A stretch of DNA of 64,000 bases, from assembly GCA_032164245.1 (NCBI GenBank), contig JAVMKO010000001.1, positions 247,017,644 to 247,081,643 of the forward strand, in the 5' to 3' direction. The notes beneath the pieces are model-generated. The model was not told the DNA's origin. It saw nothing but the letters and a program-made list of their open reading frames with translations, and searched no databases. Made by a program: the position numbers and the translations under genes. Source of the stretch: Sternotherus odoratus. Its lineage: Eukaryota > Chordata > Testudines > Kinosternidae. This document shows positions 45,434 to 57,347 of this stretch, piece by piece. Numbering within the stretch: the stretch's first letter is position 1; every line of letters begins with the position of its first letter.

Positions 45434-45705
45434 TGTAGACCGAAGATACGCAACTTCAGCTATGTGAATAACGTAGCTGAAGTGGGTGCATCTTCGGCCG
45501 GCTTACCTGCCTCCACACGGCGGCAGCAGTTGGCAGCGTGCTCCCCTGTTGACTTCAGCTTGCGCCTCTTGGCGAGCTGGAGTTCCGGTGTCGACGGGAG
45601 TGCCACTGGTGATCGATTTATCACATCTTGATGAGACGTGATAAATCGATCCCCAAAAGATCGATCACTACCCACCGATCCGGCGGGTAGTGAAGACTAC
45701 CCGAA
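45434..45705. mobile_element. Foldback DNA-transposon MITE fragment
   Basis: It contains two perfect stems: ACTTCAGCTA/TAGCTGAAGT (45453-45462, 45474-45483) and ATCGATTTATCAC/GTGATAAATCGAT (45612-45624, 45638-45650). The order, including GTTGACTTCAGCTTGCGCC and CGATCCGGCGGGTAGTG, follows a reptile MITE family I recall whose ends read GGGCTTGTCTACACTA. Those ends are not clean here, so the class is not proven. Confidence 0.6.
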
Positions 45706-46789
45706 GAAGACCCTCTGTCTTTCTCTTTTAAACGTGATGTCTGTGCCGATACCATCTGGTGTCTGGAGGCATGTGTCAGACATAACCCAGACCCTGTTTA
45801 AGCCTGCACTAACATTACACAATGGTTGCAGGCATCAAACAAGACATGTTTATTGTCTGGTCAGCTCCTAAACAGGCTTGTTTTATCATCAAAGATAAAA
45901 CATAGTAGGGATGCAGGTAGTTTTCAGCTGATTCATTGTTCCAAGACTTATCCCATTTTTATTTGTAAAAGAAAGAAGTGAGACTTACATTTGGCATGAG
46001 CTCAGTTTACTCAGTGAAGGCCTACACAAGGTCCCGGGCACCACTTAAGTATCTCTTTTACCCTTAACACAATCAATAAGTGTGGTGCACGGTGGTGCAC
46101 GGTCCTCTTCTACACTTCGGTAGATTATCAGTAATATTTGCATTCGTGCTGTACCCAGAGTCCTGCAGCTAGTCATAGTCACCTTTTTCCCCCTGCTCCT
46201 CTCACTCATGCTAGCTGAAATGTCACTCAAAAAGGTCAGCAACCTACAAGGAAAGTTTCCGCAGATGATCTTCTTTCTGGCTACAAAGCCTATTCTTTAG
46301 ACCACCGAGTGGATAGCCAAGGATCCTTCCTCTTGTGCACCTCCTCTCAGTGATACACTTGCTGGTTTCCTCGCCCTCCCTATGCTACTCATCGCAGCAC
46401 TTTGGGGCAGGGAGCTTATCTAATGGGGGAAAGAGGAGAAAGTGGTGACCCTCAGCATTAGTGGCTTCACATTCACTCTGCCTTCTGGCACTGAGAATCT
46501 GCATCCCAGAGACAGGACACAGATGGCAAAGACAATATGCTCATGGGTAGAACAGATAGGGCCTGCCTGTGAGAACAGTGCTGGGAAAGAAACAGTATCT
46601 GAATATGTGCTGTGCATTAGCATTTGAAGGACTGGCCCTCATTCCGTCCAACCCAGTCTTACTAATAACCTTCTTAATGAATTCAGAATAGGAGAAACTG
46701 GGTGAAATTCCTTTGCCTGCATTACACAAGAGGTCAGAGTAGTGATCTAATTGTGATCTCTCTAGCCCTGTGAACCTTACCTGTGGAGG
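45706..46789. other. No gene recognised
   Basis: A short duplication GGTGGTGCAC occurs twice near 46.09 kb. Frames such as 46541-46876 (minus, 111 codons) have no domain and overlap the next MITE boundary. Confidence 0.45.
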
Positions 46790-47221
46790 CTCTAGAGTAG
46801 TGGCTTTCAACCTTTCCAGACTCCTGTACCCCTTTCGGGGGTCTGATCTGTCTTGTGTACCCCTAAGTTTCACCACACTTAAAAAACTACTTGCTTATAA
46901 AATCAGACATAAGAATACAAAAATATCACAGCATGCTACTACTGAAAAATTGCTTACTTTCTCATTTTTACCATAGAATTATAAAACAAATCAATTGGAA
47001 TATAAATATTGAACTTACATTTCAGTTTATAGTACATAGAGCAGTATAAACAAGTTATTGTCTATACAAAATTTTAGTTTGTACAGACTTTGCTAGTGGT
47101 TTTAATGTAGCCTATTGTAAAACGAGGCAAATATCTAGTTGAGTTGATGTACGCCCCCTGAAAGATCTCTCCGTACCTCTAGGTCTACATGTACCCTTAG
47201 CTGAGAACCAGTGATCTAGGG
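46790..47221. mobile_element. hAT MITE, 416 bp, decayed TSD
   Basis: The element is 46798-47213. Left TAGTGGCTTTCAACCTTTCC and right AGCTGAGAACCAGTG are diverged inverted ends of the CAGTGGTTCTCAACC type. CTCTAGAG and ATCTAGGG outside match at 6 of 8. The interior matches a turtle hAT MITE I recall (GACTCCTGTACCCCTTTC, AACTACTTGCTTATAAAATC, GAGTTGATGTACGCCCCC). Non-coding. Confidence 0.8.
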
Positions 47222-47678
47222 TACTTCCGGAGGTCTGGGTTGACGTCAAACAACCATTAGCCAATAATGGTAATTGAATGCTAATATAAATTAGTCAGGC
47301 ATTTTTTTCATTGGAATTATGGATTGGCATTATCTTCCTAATTATCTTTCTTTTATAGCTGTTTTTCTCTCCTTTATAATTTATTTAGCTCTTTATATTC
47401 TTTCTTATTGAAGTTGTTAATTTATTAAAATTGTCCATGAAATGTTGGGTGCTCCAGCTACTGGGTATCACACCCTATCACTCTTGTCAATAGGATCCCA
47501 TGTTTAAATGTTGGCTATGGGGTGATACTCAGATATTATGATTGCTATTTATTAAATTAGATTTTCCTATCTATGGAGAGGAAATGGATTGTGAAATGCT
47601 GCATATCTTGTAAGTGATCACTCTTGCCAATTGACTTTTTTTTTTTTAATGGTCAGTATGGGAGGAGTATTTGAGTAG
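47222..47678. other. No feature recognised
   Basis: AT-rich spacer with a T-run at 47.64 kb between two hAT MITEs. Confidence 0.5.
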
Positions 47679-47820
47679 CATTAACCCAGTGGTTTTCAAC
47701 CTGTGGTGCATGGAAACCTGGCAGTCTTCAGACTATGTCTAACATTTCTAAAGGGGTAAACAACTCAATAATTTTTAGGAGTCTGAAAATGGAAATATTT
47801 TGATAGCCACTGCATTAACC
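47679..47820. mobile_element. 126-bp hAT MITE with perfect 8-bp TSD
   Basis: CATTAACC occurs at 47679-47686 and 47813-47820. The element 47687-47812 starts CAGTGGTTTTCAACCTGTGG and ends GATAGCCACTG, the hAT-type inverted ends. The interior GACTATGTCTAACATTTC and GGAGTCTGAAAATGGAAA match a short reptile hAT MITE. Confidence 0.9.
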
Positions 47821-48227
47821 TAAAAAAGTTAGTAGTAGAAACATGCAACTTAAGTTTGGACGATGAACCGGGTTAAAAAAAGTGAAGTCCATGATAATGA
47901 AATGTATAAATGGTAGATCTACACTGCAGGTGGGAGTGTGCTTTCCAGTGCAAATAGACATGCTAGATGTTCTTGAACTACCATGTTAAAAATAGCAGCA
48001 TAGTCTCGGTAGGATGGGGGCGGGGCAGTTCAGGCTAGCCACCTGAGTACAATCCCAGGTGGACGCCCTGAGTATGTTCTCAGTTGCCTAGCACCCATGG
48101 TAGCCCCCGGTTTCACTTTTATTTTTAGTGCACTAGCTCAAGCAGAGGTTTCACATCTGTCTTCCAACACTGGACACACATTCCCAGCTGCAGTGTTGAC
48201 CTGTCATAGGAGTCGTTGTAGCCTTTA

Positions 48228-48275
48228 TTTGTTTATTTATTCATTTATTCAATTATTTATTTATTAATTTTTATT
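48228..48275. repeat. Imperfect (TTTA)n microsatellite
   Basis: TTATTTGTTTATTTATTCATTT-type units with interruptions, continuing into a T-rich tract. Confidence 0.8.
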
Positions 48276-48337
48276 TTGAGAAAGAGGCTAATGACAAAAT
48301 TGTCTTCCTTGATCATCGGTGTGCTAACGACCATTAT

Positions 48338-48379
48338 TTCATTGACTTCAGTGAAGTTATTTCTGATTTACAACAGTGG
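48338..48379. repeat. GACTTCAGTGAAGTTA repeat relic
   Basis: ATTGACTTCAGTGAAGTTAT then CTGATTTACAACAGTGG: the complementary half of the family at 20.10 kb. Confidence 0.4.
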
Positions 48380-48507
48380 AAGGAAAAGGAGAAGCAAGCC
48401 CTTAGCTTTTTATTAATTTGGGACAGTTTACTAGCTTATGATAATGCACATTTGAGGAGTCACTTTACAGAGCACCTTAGGACACAGAACAGAAAACAAA
48501 ATGAAGA

Positions 48508-48570
48508 CCCAGATTGTCAGCTGGTGTATATGGAGCAATGCTCATTTACACCATCTGAAAATCTGGCCTC
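48508..48570. repeat. Palindromic CAGCTGGTGTA repeat relic
   Basis: GTCAGCTGGTGTATATGGAG and CTCATTTACACCATCTGAAA are decayed inverted halves, the same family as 27.28 kb. Confidence 0.5.
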
Positions 48571-49135
48571 ACATCGTGCTGAAGCATTGATAGCTTGATT
48601 GCTGTGGAAACTGGAATTACTGGAAAAACTGAAGATGTATCACAGACCACTCTTATTACATAGGAACTTGGACACAAATCATTCAATGACATACATGTGG
48701 GTATACGCCACTGCCTCAATAGATCCCATTGAAGTCAAAGGATTCCCAGTCATGTTTCCTAGAAATAGCATTGGTTTTGCCGTGTAATGGATACCAGTCA
48801 AGACTGAGACTTGCCTTATTTCAATCAGCTACTTCTTTAAGTTTTATAACCTTTTTAGGAGAAAGAAAAAAAAATTAAGATGACTTAGTTCAGCCAGCTT
48901 TAAGGGAAAGATTTATGATGGCTAATGGATAACTTATTGCCAGAGATTTGTCCAGTCCAGTAGTTATCAAACCTAGCGGTAGAACTGGTGGAGGAACTTT
49001 ATTAGTAGAACATATGTGCTAGAAAATATGTGAAAAGAAACCTGGGATGCAGAAAGTAAGGAAGTTTTGTTAGTAAGTTAAAGAAAGGAGGAGAAGTAAG
49101 TGCTCTAAGAACTTGTTACAGATAAACTACTGAGT

Positions 49136-49423
49136 ATATATTGCAGGGATCGACAATGTTGGCACGTCGAACTGCAGGGTAAGCACCCTTAGCAGGCCCC
49201 GCCACTTTATTTACCTGCCTTTTCACCAACCACAGCTCCCACTGGCCACGGTTCTCTATCCTTGTCCATTGGGGGCTGTGGGAAGCGGCGCGGTGCTGGC
49301 CATCGCTTCCCATAGCCCCCGTGGCACCAGGGTGGTGAACCACGGCCAATGGGAGCCACGGTCGGTGAAATGGCAGGTAAAGAAAGTGGCCGCATGCCAA
49401 CATTGCCGAACCCTGATATATTG
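49136..49423. mobile_element. hAT MITE with perfect 8-bp TSD (272 bp)
   Basis: ATATATTG lies at 49136-49143 and 49416-49423. The element 49144-49415 starts CAGGGATCGACAATGTTGG and ends CATTGCCGAACCCTG, inverted. The middle CCATTGGGGGCTGTGGGAA and CCCATAGCCCCCGTGGC forms a second palindrome. It is the copy that proves the hAT assignment of the whole family in this window. Confidence 0.92.
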
Positions 49424-50795
49424 TCACAAATATTGTTTTTCAGATGTGATCCTTGGGGCTTGAATTTGTTCTCATTTATATTGGTATTTATATTGGTTTT
49501 ATACAGTGCCATTCCTTTTTCCTCATTGGTATTACTTCTGTTTTATATTTAGAGTAAATTTCAGTAGAATCATGCCCTTAACGTTTGACACAGTAGTGTA
49601 GCCAAATTGAAAAATAGATAACTTCTTTTCTTCATGTAAGTACTGGGACTCTAAGAACATTTCAGATATATGTTAAAGATTATTCTTTTGCTGGCACTGG
49701 TAAATATTCTATGAAGTAACCAAAGAAGAATGTATAACTTAAAAGAGTCAAAGCACAGAAGGATTCTGTTTGGAGGGTGAAGCTGAAATACAGAAAAAAG
49801 ATGGTACGGGCAAAAGTGAACATGTAATTTAGCTCTGGTTATTGGGTCAGAAAAATATTTTTTGAATTACATGAAAGACAAAATTGCATTTGTGACAGAG
49901 TTGAGACCTTGGAAGCATGGAAACTTCAAAGATAATTATAGTGAGATGTGCCAAATGATATAGGCACCTGAGATATGCATAGATTATAGTATCAATAAAC
50001 ACTAACTCCTGACTTCCTGGGACCATTGTGTCATATCAAGATCACTCAAGGTTCCCCTCATGCGCTTACCAACCCCAGAATTCTTCTTCCAAACCTCCGG
50101 CTTGCCCCAGCATGCCCCCTGCTAAAGGGAATGAGGAAGAGCTACCATGAACACTGGGGAAATAGTTAGGAGCCCCTCTAAGATCCATTTGTGCTGCTCC
50201 GCTGAGGCAAAGAGAACTTAGCAGATGCTAAAGATCTGTCCTGTACTTCTAGTACATGGGTTCTCTGTTTTAAGGCCATGTCTGATGTAAATAACTACAT
50301 TCTGGCTTTCTTGTTTACTGTGAACTCACTTTTTATAATGTGGATCTCATTGTAAAACTCAGATCCCATTTAGCCATATTTAGCCATTTATATCTTGTCC
50401 ATACAATTAAAAATGGAGAGCAGAGTCAGTATTATAAAGTACACTTTGAACATTTCCTAACACTCCCTTTATTAATACACATTATTTCTGAATTACTATT
50501 AAGATGACAGTGGATGAATTGCACAGGTCATTCTATGCATTAACATTTTTTGTCAACATTACTGATGAGAGTAATAGAAATTTACTCCAATTACTTTTTG
50601 GATGGGATGTATTTCAAATTATGCCTGTGTTGCTCATTTTTCTACTCAAATCCTTTGGGGGATCAAATGATGTGCAGCTCAGAGACGGAATCTTCAGATC
50701 TTGCCCCCCAGAACTGAATTGGGCTACAACATGTATGGTTGCATGTACAAGGAAGGTCTGATTGTGATTTTCATACTCTTAAGTACTACAGCTAG
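49424..50795. other. No gene recognised
   Basis: AT-rich. The frame at 50504-50761 (85 codons) has no domain, and its start is not supported by splice or promoter context. Confidence 0.5.
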
Positions 50796-50944
50796 ACACA
50801 AATTCTGGGTCCGACTCTGACACATTTTCTCAGGTTGAATACTGTCATACTTCATGAGAAGTCTCATATTTGTCAATGAAACTACTCATGGAGTAAGGCA
50901 CTTCCAGTGTGAGGCAGAGTGATAGAATTGGCCACAGAAATTAT
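50796..50944. repeat. Old palindromic repeat relic (ACAAATTCTGGGTCC)
   Basis: GACACAAATTCTGGGTCC at left, ATGAAACTACTCATGGAGTAAG in the middle, and GATAGAATTGGCCACA at right follow an amniote palindromic repeat in order, heavily worn. Confidence 0.35.
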
Positions 50945-51032
50945 ATCTGGAAAAGTCCTGCTATAACATCTGCTCTATCCCCTGACAATGCTAAATGGTT
51001 CAAGAAAACATGTAAGATCCTTTAAAAGTGTG

Positions 51033-51104
51033 CGTGAAATTTTGGCCCTATTGAAATCAGCAAGGGTTCTGCCATTGACTGCACTGTGGCTAGGATTTCA
51101 CCCT
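51033..51104. repeat. Palindromic TTGAAATCAGCAAGGGTTCTGCC repeat
   Basis: GTGAAATTTTGGCCCTATTG at left mirrors GGCTAGGATTTCACCCTC at right (GTGAAAT/ATTTCAC), with TTCTGCCATTGACTGC in the centre. One of the clearest copies of the family here. Confidence 0.65.
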
Positions 51105-52360
51105 CTATGACTTAGCAAGGAAATATTTAAGAAAATGCAAAAAAGCTTCTAGACTTCAGCTCTCCATTTATTGTTATCAAAACACAGCTATACCAGACCA
51201 ATTCTGTACTGAAAAATAAGCGACATCAATACAGTTTCCAAGGTCTTATATAATTTTCAATGCAAGAGCACTTGAATGAAGCTTTTCATAAGTGACCACT
51301 TGGCAGACCAGCTAAAACATAGTTTTAGAAGCATATTTTATTACTTCGTGTTCACAAACTTGCATTAAACTTGCATTTTGTTGGAGTGTGCGATTATTGC
51401 TAGCACAATTTGCAAGTCATAACATAGAGTAAATAATTTACAAATCAAAAATTGATTGCTTTCCAGAAATTACTGTGATTGCATGCTTATTAGGTTTTCA
51501 AACATTTCTCCCCAAGAACAGTCAAATAAGTTCACTCTGAAATGTGTTAAAATGATGAAAAGAAAAAAAAAGTCCTAGATACATAAAGCATTCCTTTATG
51601 CACTGCATTCATCTCATGCATTACATAGATTAATGGTGCAGTCACAGCTTCTTCAGGGATGTGAGATAGCTGTTTTCATTTTCTTCTATGTAGGAATTTT
51701 GCTTGTAAGAGATGTGAGCAGAATAGGGGTTAAAATGAGCACAGGTCTTCTTCCCCCCAGCCCCCTCAGCTTCCTTTTTTAGCTTAGTCAGTTGCTAAAA
51801 ATCACAGTGCTTTAGAAAGCAGTTAATTTACCTAAGGCTAAACCTGAAGTCTGGATGTAGCCAGTAGCTTTAAAGAAGAGATATTACACCTGGGTAAGGG
51901 CTGCATTACTTTACCTGGATCATTTCTCAACCTGCATAATAGCTTGGTTACAAAAGAGACAGATAAAGTCAGTGTCTCCTTTTTTCTTAACTTACTGACT
52001 GTCAACCTATTCATGTTTCAAACATATATTCCAAACATTTGGAAGATTCAGATAAATGCAAATCTTCCGTCTTCTTCCTTATCCACTTGAAAGGCCAAAA
52101 TGATCAAGTTTTTTGATCATTTTTTGTGCATTTGCCATTAAAATACTCATAAGAGAACCATATTGAAAAAAATATTATAAGGGGTTTTTAGGCCTCTAAA
52201 TTAGCATTTAGATCCCATTTGGAAAGTCTCACTTTCAGGAATCTATTGATATATTGGATTGTTGCAATTGGTTATGTCACCATCTGAAAATGTAATTAAA
52301 AAAAAAAAGTTTTTGCTGTCTTACTGTCTGACTAGCCATGAACAAAGATGTGCACACACA
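51105..52360. other. No feature recognised
   Basis: AT-rich, A-run at 52.30 kb, no frames or repeat ends of note. Confidence 0.5.
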
Positions 52361-52430
52361 GGGACAAATTCTGCAGTTCCTAATCAGGTAAAATCCCATT
52401 GATTTCAACAGCAGTTCTGCTCAATTAAGG
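52361..52430. repeat. Palindromic AAATCCCATTGATTTCAA relic
   Basis: GGGACAAATTCTGCAGTTCC, AAAATCCCATTGATTTCAAC and AGTTCTGCTCAATTAAGGACC follow the same dispersed family as 9.98 kb. Confidence 0.5.
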
Positions 52431-53443
52431 ACCATATGATTTGGCCCATGCATTCTCATGTACAAGGACAAGTAATGCAATCCAAGATAGTTTTAGGCTG
52501 GAAAATGTCTTATTTCCTATTCATATATGGATCAAACAATAGAGGAAAAATGATTTCTGATATATTATATATATTTTCTTATACTGCCCGCAGCACCATA
52601 GTAGCTGATCATATGACAAATAAGATATGTATAGATTGCCAGTAAAATAAGAAAACAAACATTTGTCTGTACTCTTGCCTTCCTAAGGTTTGAGCAACTC
52701 TATTTAGATTGCTTCCCCGTACATCAGCCTCCCATTCTTAGCTTTTGCTATGGTGAGTGAAGAGGTGGGTTCTGTATGGGGCTCTGAAAGAAATCAGATT
52801 ACAACACATTCTGGTGTGATTTTTACTGGTGTGATGTACAAACCAACCAAAAAAGTTGAAAGGCATATTCTACTCTAGAATCTGTACTTCTTTATTCTAG
52901 AAATCAGGTTGGAAATTGTTAACGAAAAAGCCTTCAAACCATATTTCTGTTACTTCTTGATTTTATTAGGGTCTGAAAGACTGGGCTGAAATGTTATGGA
53001 TAGAGAAGGTTCTAGAGGAAACAGCAGGAGGGGAAATTCCTGGCAATCAGGCTGCACTTCCAGGGAGCTTGAGTTGAGAGCAGTGAACACTGGAATTATT
53101 GCCTCCATGAGGACTGTTCTAGCTTGCATTGGCAGGGGACAATAGCCTTTGGGATCCACCCCACTATTCAGCTGACGGAGCTCGCAGAGTTTTCCTCTTT
53201 CATTTTCTGAAGGAATAGGAGATATGTCACATCATGGGAAGAGCATCTCTTAGTATTCTGGTGCAGCACCTCCATAGTGAAGGGTAGAAGTGAGTAAAAA
53301 GGGAAAGTCTAATTGAATTTTTAAACCACCCCTATCCCTCAAAAGAGAGAGAGATCCTGTTCAGGCTTACTCATCCCTAGTGATTGTTCAGGATCTGATA
53401 TTTCTGAGGAGGCATGGATGGAATAAGTGATTAGGATTAGTCT
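52431..53443. other. No feature recognised
   Basis: Mixed composition, frames under 70 codons, no repeat ends. Confidence 0.5.
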
Positions 53444-53497
53444 TAATTCATGGCCACACACAACTGCAAATAATTCATGGCCACACACAACTGCAAA
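53444..53497. repeat. Perfect 27-bp tandem duplication
   Basis: The unit starting TAATTCATGGCCACACAC is at 53444-53470 and is repeated without change at 53471-53497. Identity suggests a recent slippage or repair event. Confidence 0.92.
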
Positions 53498-53924
53498 AAT
53501 GAATCATGAAAATGCTATACAAAACACAACTGAACTTTCCTAAAATGTAAAGTAAATACTTTGTTGTTCATGCAAGCCTAAGAAAGCAGATCATCTCATA
53601 ATTGCTAGCCTAACCAAGCAAATGAAAAGATGACCAATTCAAAGTACAGTATCTCATAAAAAGCATAATTTTCAATTGGATGATTGCCTCACTCTCTAAA
53701 CCACTCATTCGTATTTTTTAGCTGGAACACTCGATGCTATTAGAGAGAAAGAACAGAATGTCCTAAGAGCAATATCTATTCAATTGAAATTCTTAAGAGG
53801 ATAGCTATAACAGACTTGCCTAAATTATTCTTGGTGAGTATGGGTAAATTGTTTCTTTGAGACAGATCCTGACTTGTAAGACATTTGCATTTGGGAAAAA
53901 AAATCCATTTTAATTTAAGGTATA

Positions 53925-54044
53925 CTAAAGCCATGGCTGGAGTGGTTTAGTTGGGGTTGGTTCTGCTTTGAGCAGGGGATTGGACTAGATGACTTCCTGA
54001 AGTCACTTCCAACCCTAATATTCTATTATTTTATGATTCTATGA
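53925..54044 (+). mobile_element. CR1 LINE 3' terminus
   Basis: CCATGGCTGGAGTGGTTTAG, TTGGTTCTGCTTTGAGCAGG, GGACTAGATGACTTCCTGAA, TTCCAACCCTAATATTCTA and TATGATTCTATGA give the sense CR1 3' end with terminal octamers. It is 5' truncated to about 120 bp. Confidence 0.9.
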
Positions 54045-55234
54045 AACTCATCTAGAATCATATAAATCATGTGTAAAATGAACATGCTGTAAAAGTGACA
54101 GGAGAGCGAGTCTTTTTAATCAGGGGGGTACATTCCTTATTAGAGTCAAACCTACTATTGGTCATTTTATTGTGATAAAAGTATTGACCTTACATTTTAC
54201 AAAATTAACCAAGCCCTTACACCAATTTCATTCCAGCACTCTCAAGCCTGGGTGCAACAGGGGTTGCCATGCAGCAGATCACACAAAGAAGTTCTTAACA
54301 TACTATTTATGGGGAATAGGGCCCAATTTCATCAATAAACTCTGATTAGTTAGAAAGAGAAGATGAGGGTGTTTTTTTTCCTCATGGGACTCAAATAGAG
54401 ATTATAGTGAAGGAAGACAATGTTAGAAAAAAGAGGCTTCTATCTCCATTGCAAAAAGTATTAAGCCCAGTAACAATCTGTGAATCTACCTGATTCCATC
54501 TTCCTCATAGGCATTGACCTGCATAGCACCAATCTCACAATTCAAATCATGACTAACTTGATGAGTTGTGAGCTTTGCGATGTTATATCTTCTGTAAGGC
54601 TTCTTCACATAATCCTTAAAGTACTGGAACCCAAGCAATAAAAATAAGGGGCAGGGGCAACTTGTATTGTTTGAATGCAACACATTTTTTTCCACGATAT
54701 TGAGTTAGTCACTTGTTCATGATTCCATTCTGAATAGTTAAACAGGTAATGAATACTTCAAAGGAAAAAAAGCTCTGTTATATCACATGCACTTATTGTT
54801 CCACAGAATTAATCATGCAGGTACATTTTGTAAAACAGTGTAAAAATTATCAACAAAGACCAGGAAATGTCTTTTGTAACAATAAGCCTGTTAATATTTT
54901 AATTTAAGTTTCCATTTATAAATGCTTTACTTAGCAACAAGAAACTGCAGACTGTTATGGTCTAATAATGAAATGGCTTTGCATTGGATAAGCACAGGGC
55001 CATACATTGAGTTTCATTATCTGACAAGGCATGTAATTGAGGAACCACAATGCACACATCACTGTGTCCTATTAAGATATTAAAATATTAATTTCCCATT
55101 AAAAATATGGGCAATGACAAAGCATTGTCCAAGATGAACCAATTTTTTTTTTCATGTTAAAAACTTGGATTTCCTGAAATGCAGGGTCACAGACAATTTT
55201 ACAGGGAAGTTTTCCAAGGGCTAGCATAGATTTA
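54045..55234. other. Unique AT-rich DNA
   Basis: No repeat signature in about 1.2 kb, which is unusual in this window. 54.75-55.08 kb has the look of constrained AT-rich non-coding DNA, but only an alignment could show that. Confidence 0.45.
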
Positions 55235-56395
55235 TTAAAATGTATGGCTGGAAGGGATCTTGAGAGATCATCTATTCCAGTCCTACTGTGCTGAAGAAGG
55301 ACCAAGTATACCTAGACCATCCCTGAGAGGTGATTGTGTAACCCATTCTTAAAAAGATCCAATAATGGAGATTTCACAATCTTTCTTGAAAACCTATTAC
55401 AGCATTTAACTATCTTTATGGTTAGAATGTTTTTCATAATATCTAACCTAAATGTTTCTAGCTGTAACTTAAACTGATTATGTTTTGTCCTACCTTAATT
55501 GGACATGGAAAACAATGTATTGTCATCCTCTTTATTATAGTTCTTACATATTTTAAGACCGTTTTCAGGTGCCCCACCGTCTCAGTTTTCTTTTCTCAAG
55601 ACTACAGATACCCTGTCCCTTTAACCTTTCCTCATAGATCAGAATTATATTAGACTTCTTTGCAACTGCATTATATTGTTGACTCATATCCAGTTTGTGA
55701 CCCAGTATAACCCAGAGATCAGTTTCAGAAGTACTGCAACCTAGTCAGTTATTTGCAATTTAATAGTTTTGCATTTGAGTTTAACTTCCTAAAGTTAAGT
55801 ACTGTGCACTTTTCCTTACTGAATTACATATTGTTGATTTCAGAATAATTGTCTAATTTGTCAAGGTCATGCTGGATTCTGTCCTTCAAAGTGCTAACAA
55901 CCCCTCCCAGCTTAGTGTTATCTGCAAATTGTATAAATATACTTGCTACTCTATTATTGAAGTCACTACTGAAAAATGTAAGTAGTACCAAATCCAGGAG
56001 AAGCCCCAGTATTACCCCACTAGATATGCCCTCCCAGTTTGACAGTGTACCATTGATAACTACTCTTTACTATGGTCTGTCAAACAGTTCTGTGCCAACC
56101 TTATAGTAATTTCATCTAGACCATGTTGCCCTAGTTTGTTTATGAGAATGACATGTGGGACTGTGTCAAAACCCTTAATGAAATTAAGATATATCACATC
56201 TTCAGCTTCCCACACATCCACTAGTCAGGTAACATTACAGAAGGACATTACATTGGTTTGGCATGACTTGTTCTTGACAATACATGTTGGCCATAACTTA
56301 TAACTTTATTATCCTCATAGTGAGTTCAAATTGATTGTTCCATAATTTGCTCCAGTATCGTCATAGGTATGGCTTCCTTAGTTGTTCTGCCAAGG
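55235..56395 (-). mobile_element. Old CR1 LINE, minus strand, internal deletion
   Basis: The plus strand is antisense CR1. It starts ATGTATGGCTGGAAGGGATC, runs through CTGTCCCTTTAACCTTTCC, then jumps near 55635-55650 to TTCTTTGCAACTGCATTATA, skipping several hundred bases of the consensus. It continues through CCTCCCAGCTTAGTGTTATC, AGCCCCAGTATTACCCCAC, ATGACATGTGGGACTGTG and GCATGACTTGTTCTTGACAA to about 56395. These parts correspond to the end of the CR1 reverse transcriptase frame and the 3' UTR. Many stops and indels mark it as ancient. Confidence 0.9.
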
Positions 56396-56484
56396 TTTGG
56401 ATGTACAGGTGAATCGGGTTGAACTGACTGAAAAATTTCAGATTAGTTGGTGAATCAAAATTTCCTTTCTGTTCTGTTTCACAT

Positions 56485-56555
56485 CAGGTATTGGAATGTA
56501 GGTCTCCCACCCCTCAGGTAAGTGCCATAACCACTGGGCTAAAGGTTATGAGGAA
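56485..56555 (-). mobile_element. tRNA-derived SINE head
   Basis: On minus: TTTAGCCCAGTGGTTATGGC (A-box, fits TRGCNNAGTGG), then ACTTACCTGAGGGGTGG, then GGAGACCTACATTCCAAT (worn B-box). This is the order of a reptile tRNA-like SINE I recall. The acceptor ends do not pair, so it is not a tRNA gene. Confidence 0.6.
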
Positions 56556-56680
56556 GGAGTGGCACCACCACCACCTCTAGGAAGTTTTTGAATGGCTGAA
56601 ACTATTTGTGTCAAATTCACAAATAGTTTTGAGTCATCTGAAACTGCATGTTTCATTGAATAAAGTATTTGTCTGAAACA

Positions 56681-56829
56681 TTTCCTCCAACTCTACTTGG
56701 CTGGCCATTTTAATACGTGAAGCAAATAAGGGGATTTTTTTTAAAAGTAGAAATTGTAAAGTAGAAACAGTCTTTGTAAATATGCTCATAGTATTGGGTG
56801 TCTCAGTTTCAGAACATTCAGTTATGAGC
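56681..56829 (+). repeat. Donor copy of 150-bp local duplication
   Basis: Runs from ATTTCCTCCAACTCTACTTG to ATTCAGTTATGAGC. A diverged second copy lies at 57507-57657. This copy has no flanking direct repeats. Confidence 0.85.
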
Positions 56830-57111
56830 CATGTGAGGAATTATTGGAATTTCCAAAACCTCACTGGTGATTATATGGTACTAGGCGTTCCTAATATTGC
56901 TGTCCTACTTGTTTTTAAATCACACAGTTTACCCACAATTTCAGTTATGCTTATGCAAGACTTGTCAGTACTCTTCTCATGGGAAGCCTGTGGCTTGCTA
57001 AAGCAGTGCAATGTTCCTTCTCACACCTGACTAAGAAAAATTTCAGATACTAGTGGGAGTGTGAAGTTAAGAGGGGTGTGCTTTTCACACTCTGTGGAGA
57101 GTTTATATATG

Positions 57112-57347
57112 TTATAAACCAGGGATCGGCAACCTTGGCAGGTGGCCCCACAGGGTAAGCACCCTTGGTGGGCCCAGACTGTTTGTTTACCTGCTGTGTC
57201 CGCAGGTTTGACCAATTGTGTCTCCCACTGGCCGCAGTTCGCTGCTTCGGTCCAATGGGGGCTGTGGACACAGCACATAAACAAACCAGCCCTGCAGTGT
57301 TTACCCTGGGGGGCCGTGTGCCAAGGTTGCTGATCCCTGATCTAGAC
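57112..57347. mobile_element. hAT MITE with central deletion (220 bp)
   Basis: The element is 57120-57339. CAGGGATCGGCAACCTTGG at left and GGTTGCTGATCCCTG at right are inverted. TTATAAAC and ATCTAGAC match at only 5 of 8, so the TSD is weak. The second half of the central palindrome is missing: CCAATGGGGGCTGTGGACAC joins directly to AGCACATAAACAAACC. Confidence 0.85.

Larger units (their letters stand above)
47821..49135. other. No gene; small palindromic relics
   Basis: Contains a (TTTA)n-like tract at 48.23-48.28 kb and two palindromic relics listed below. The frame 48599-48787 has no domain. Confidence 0.5.
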
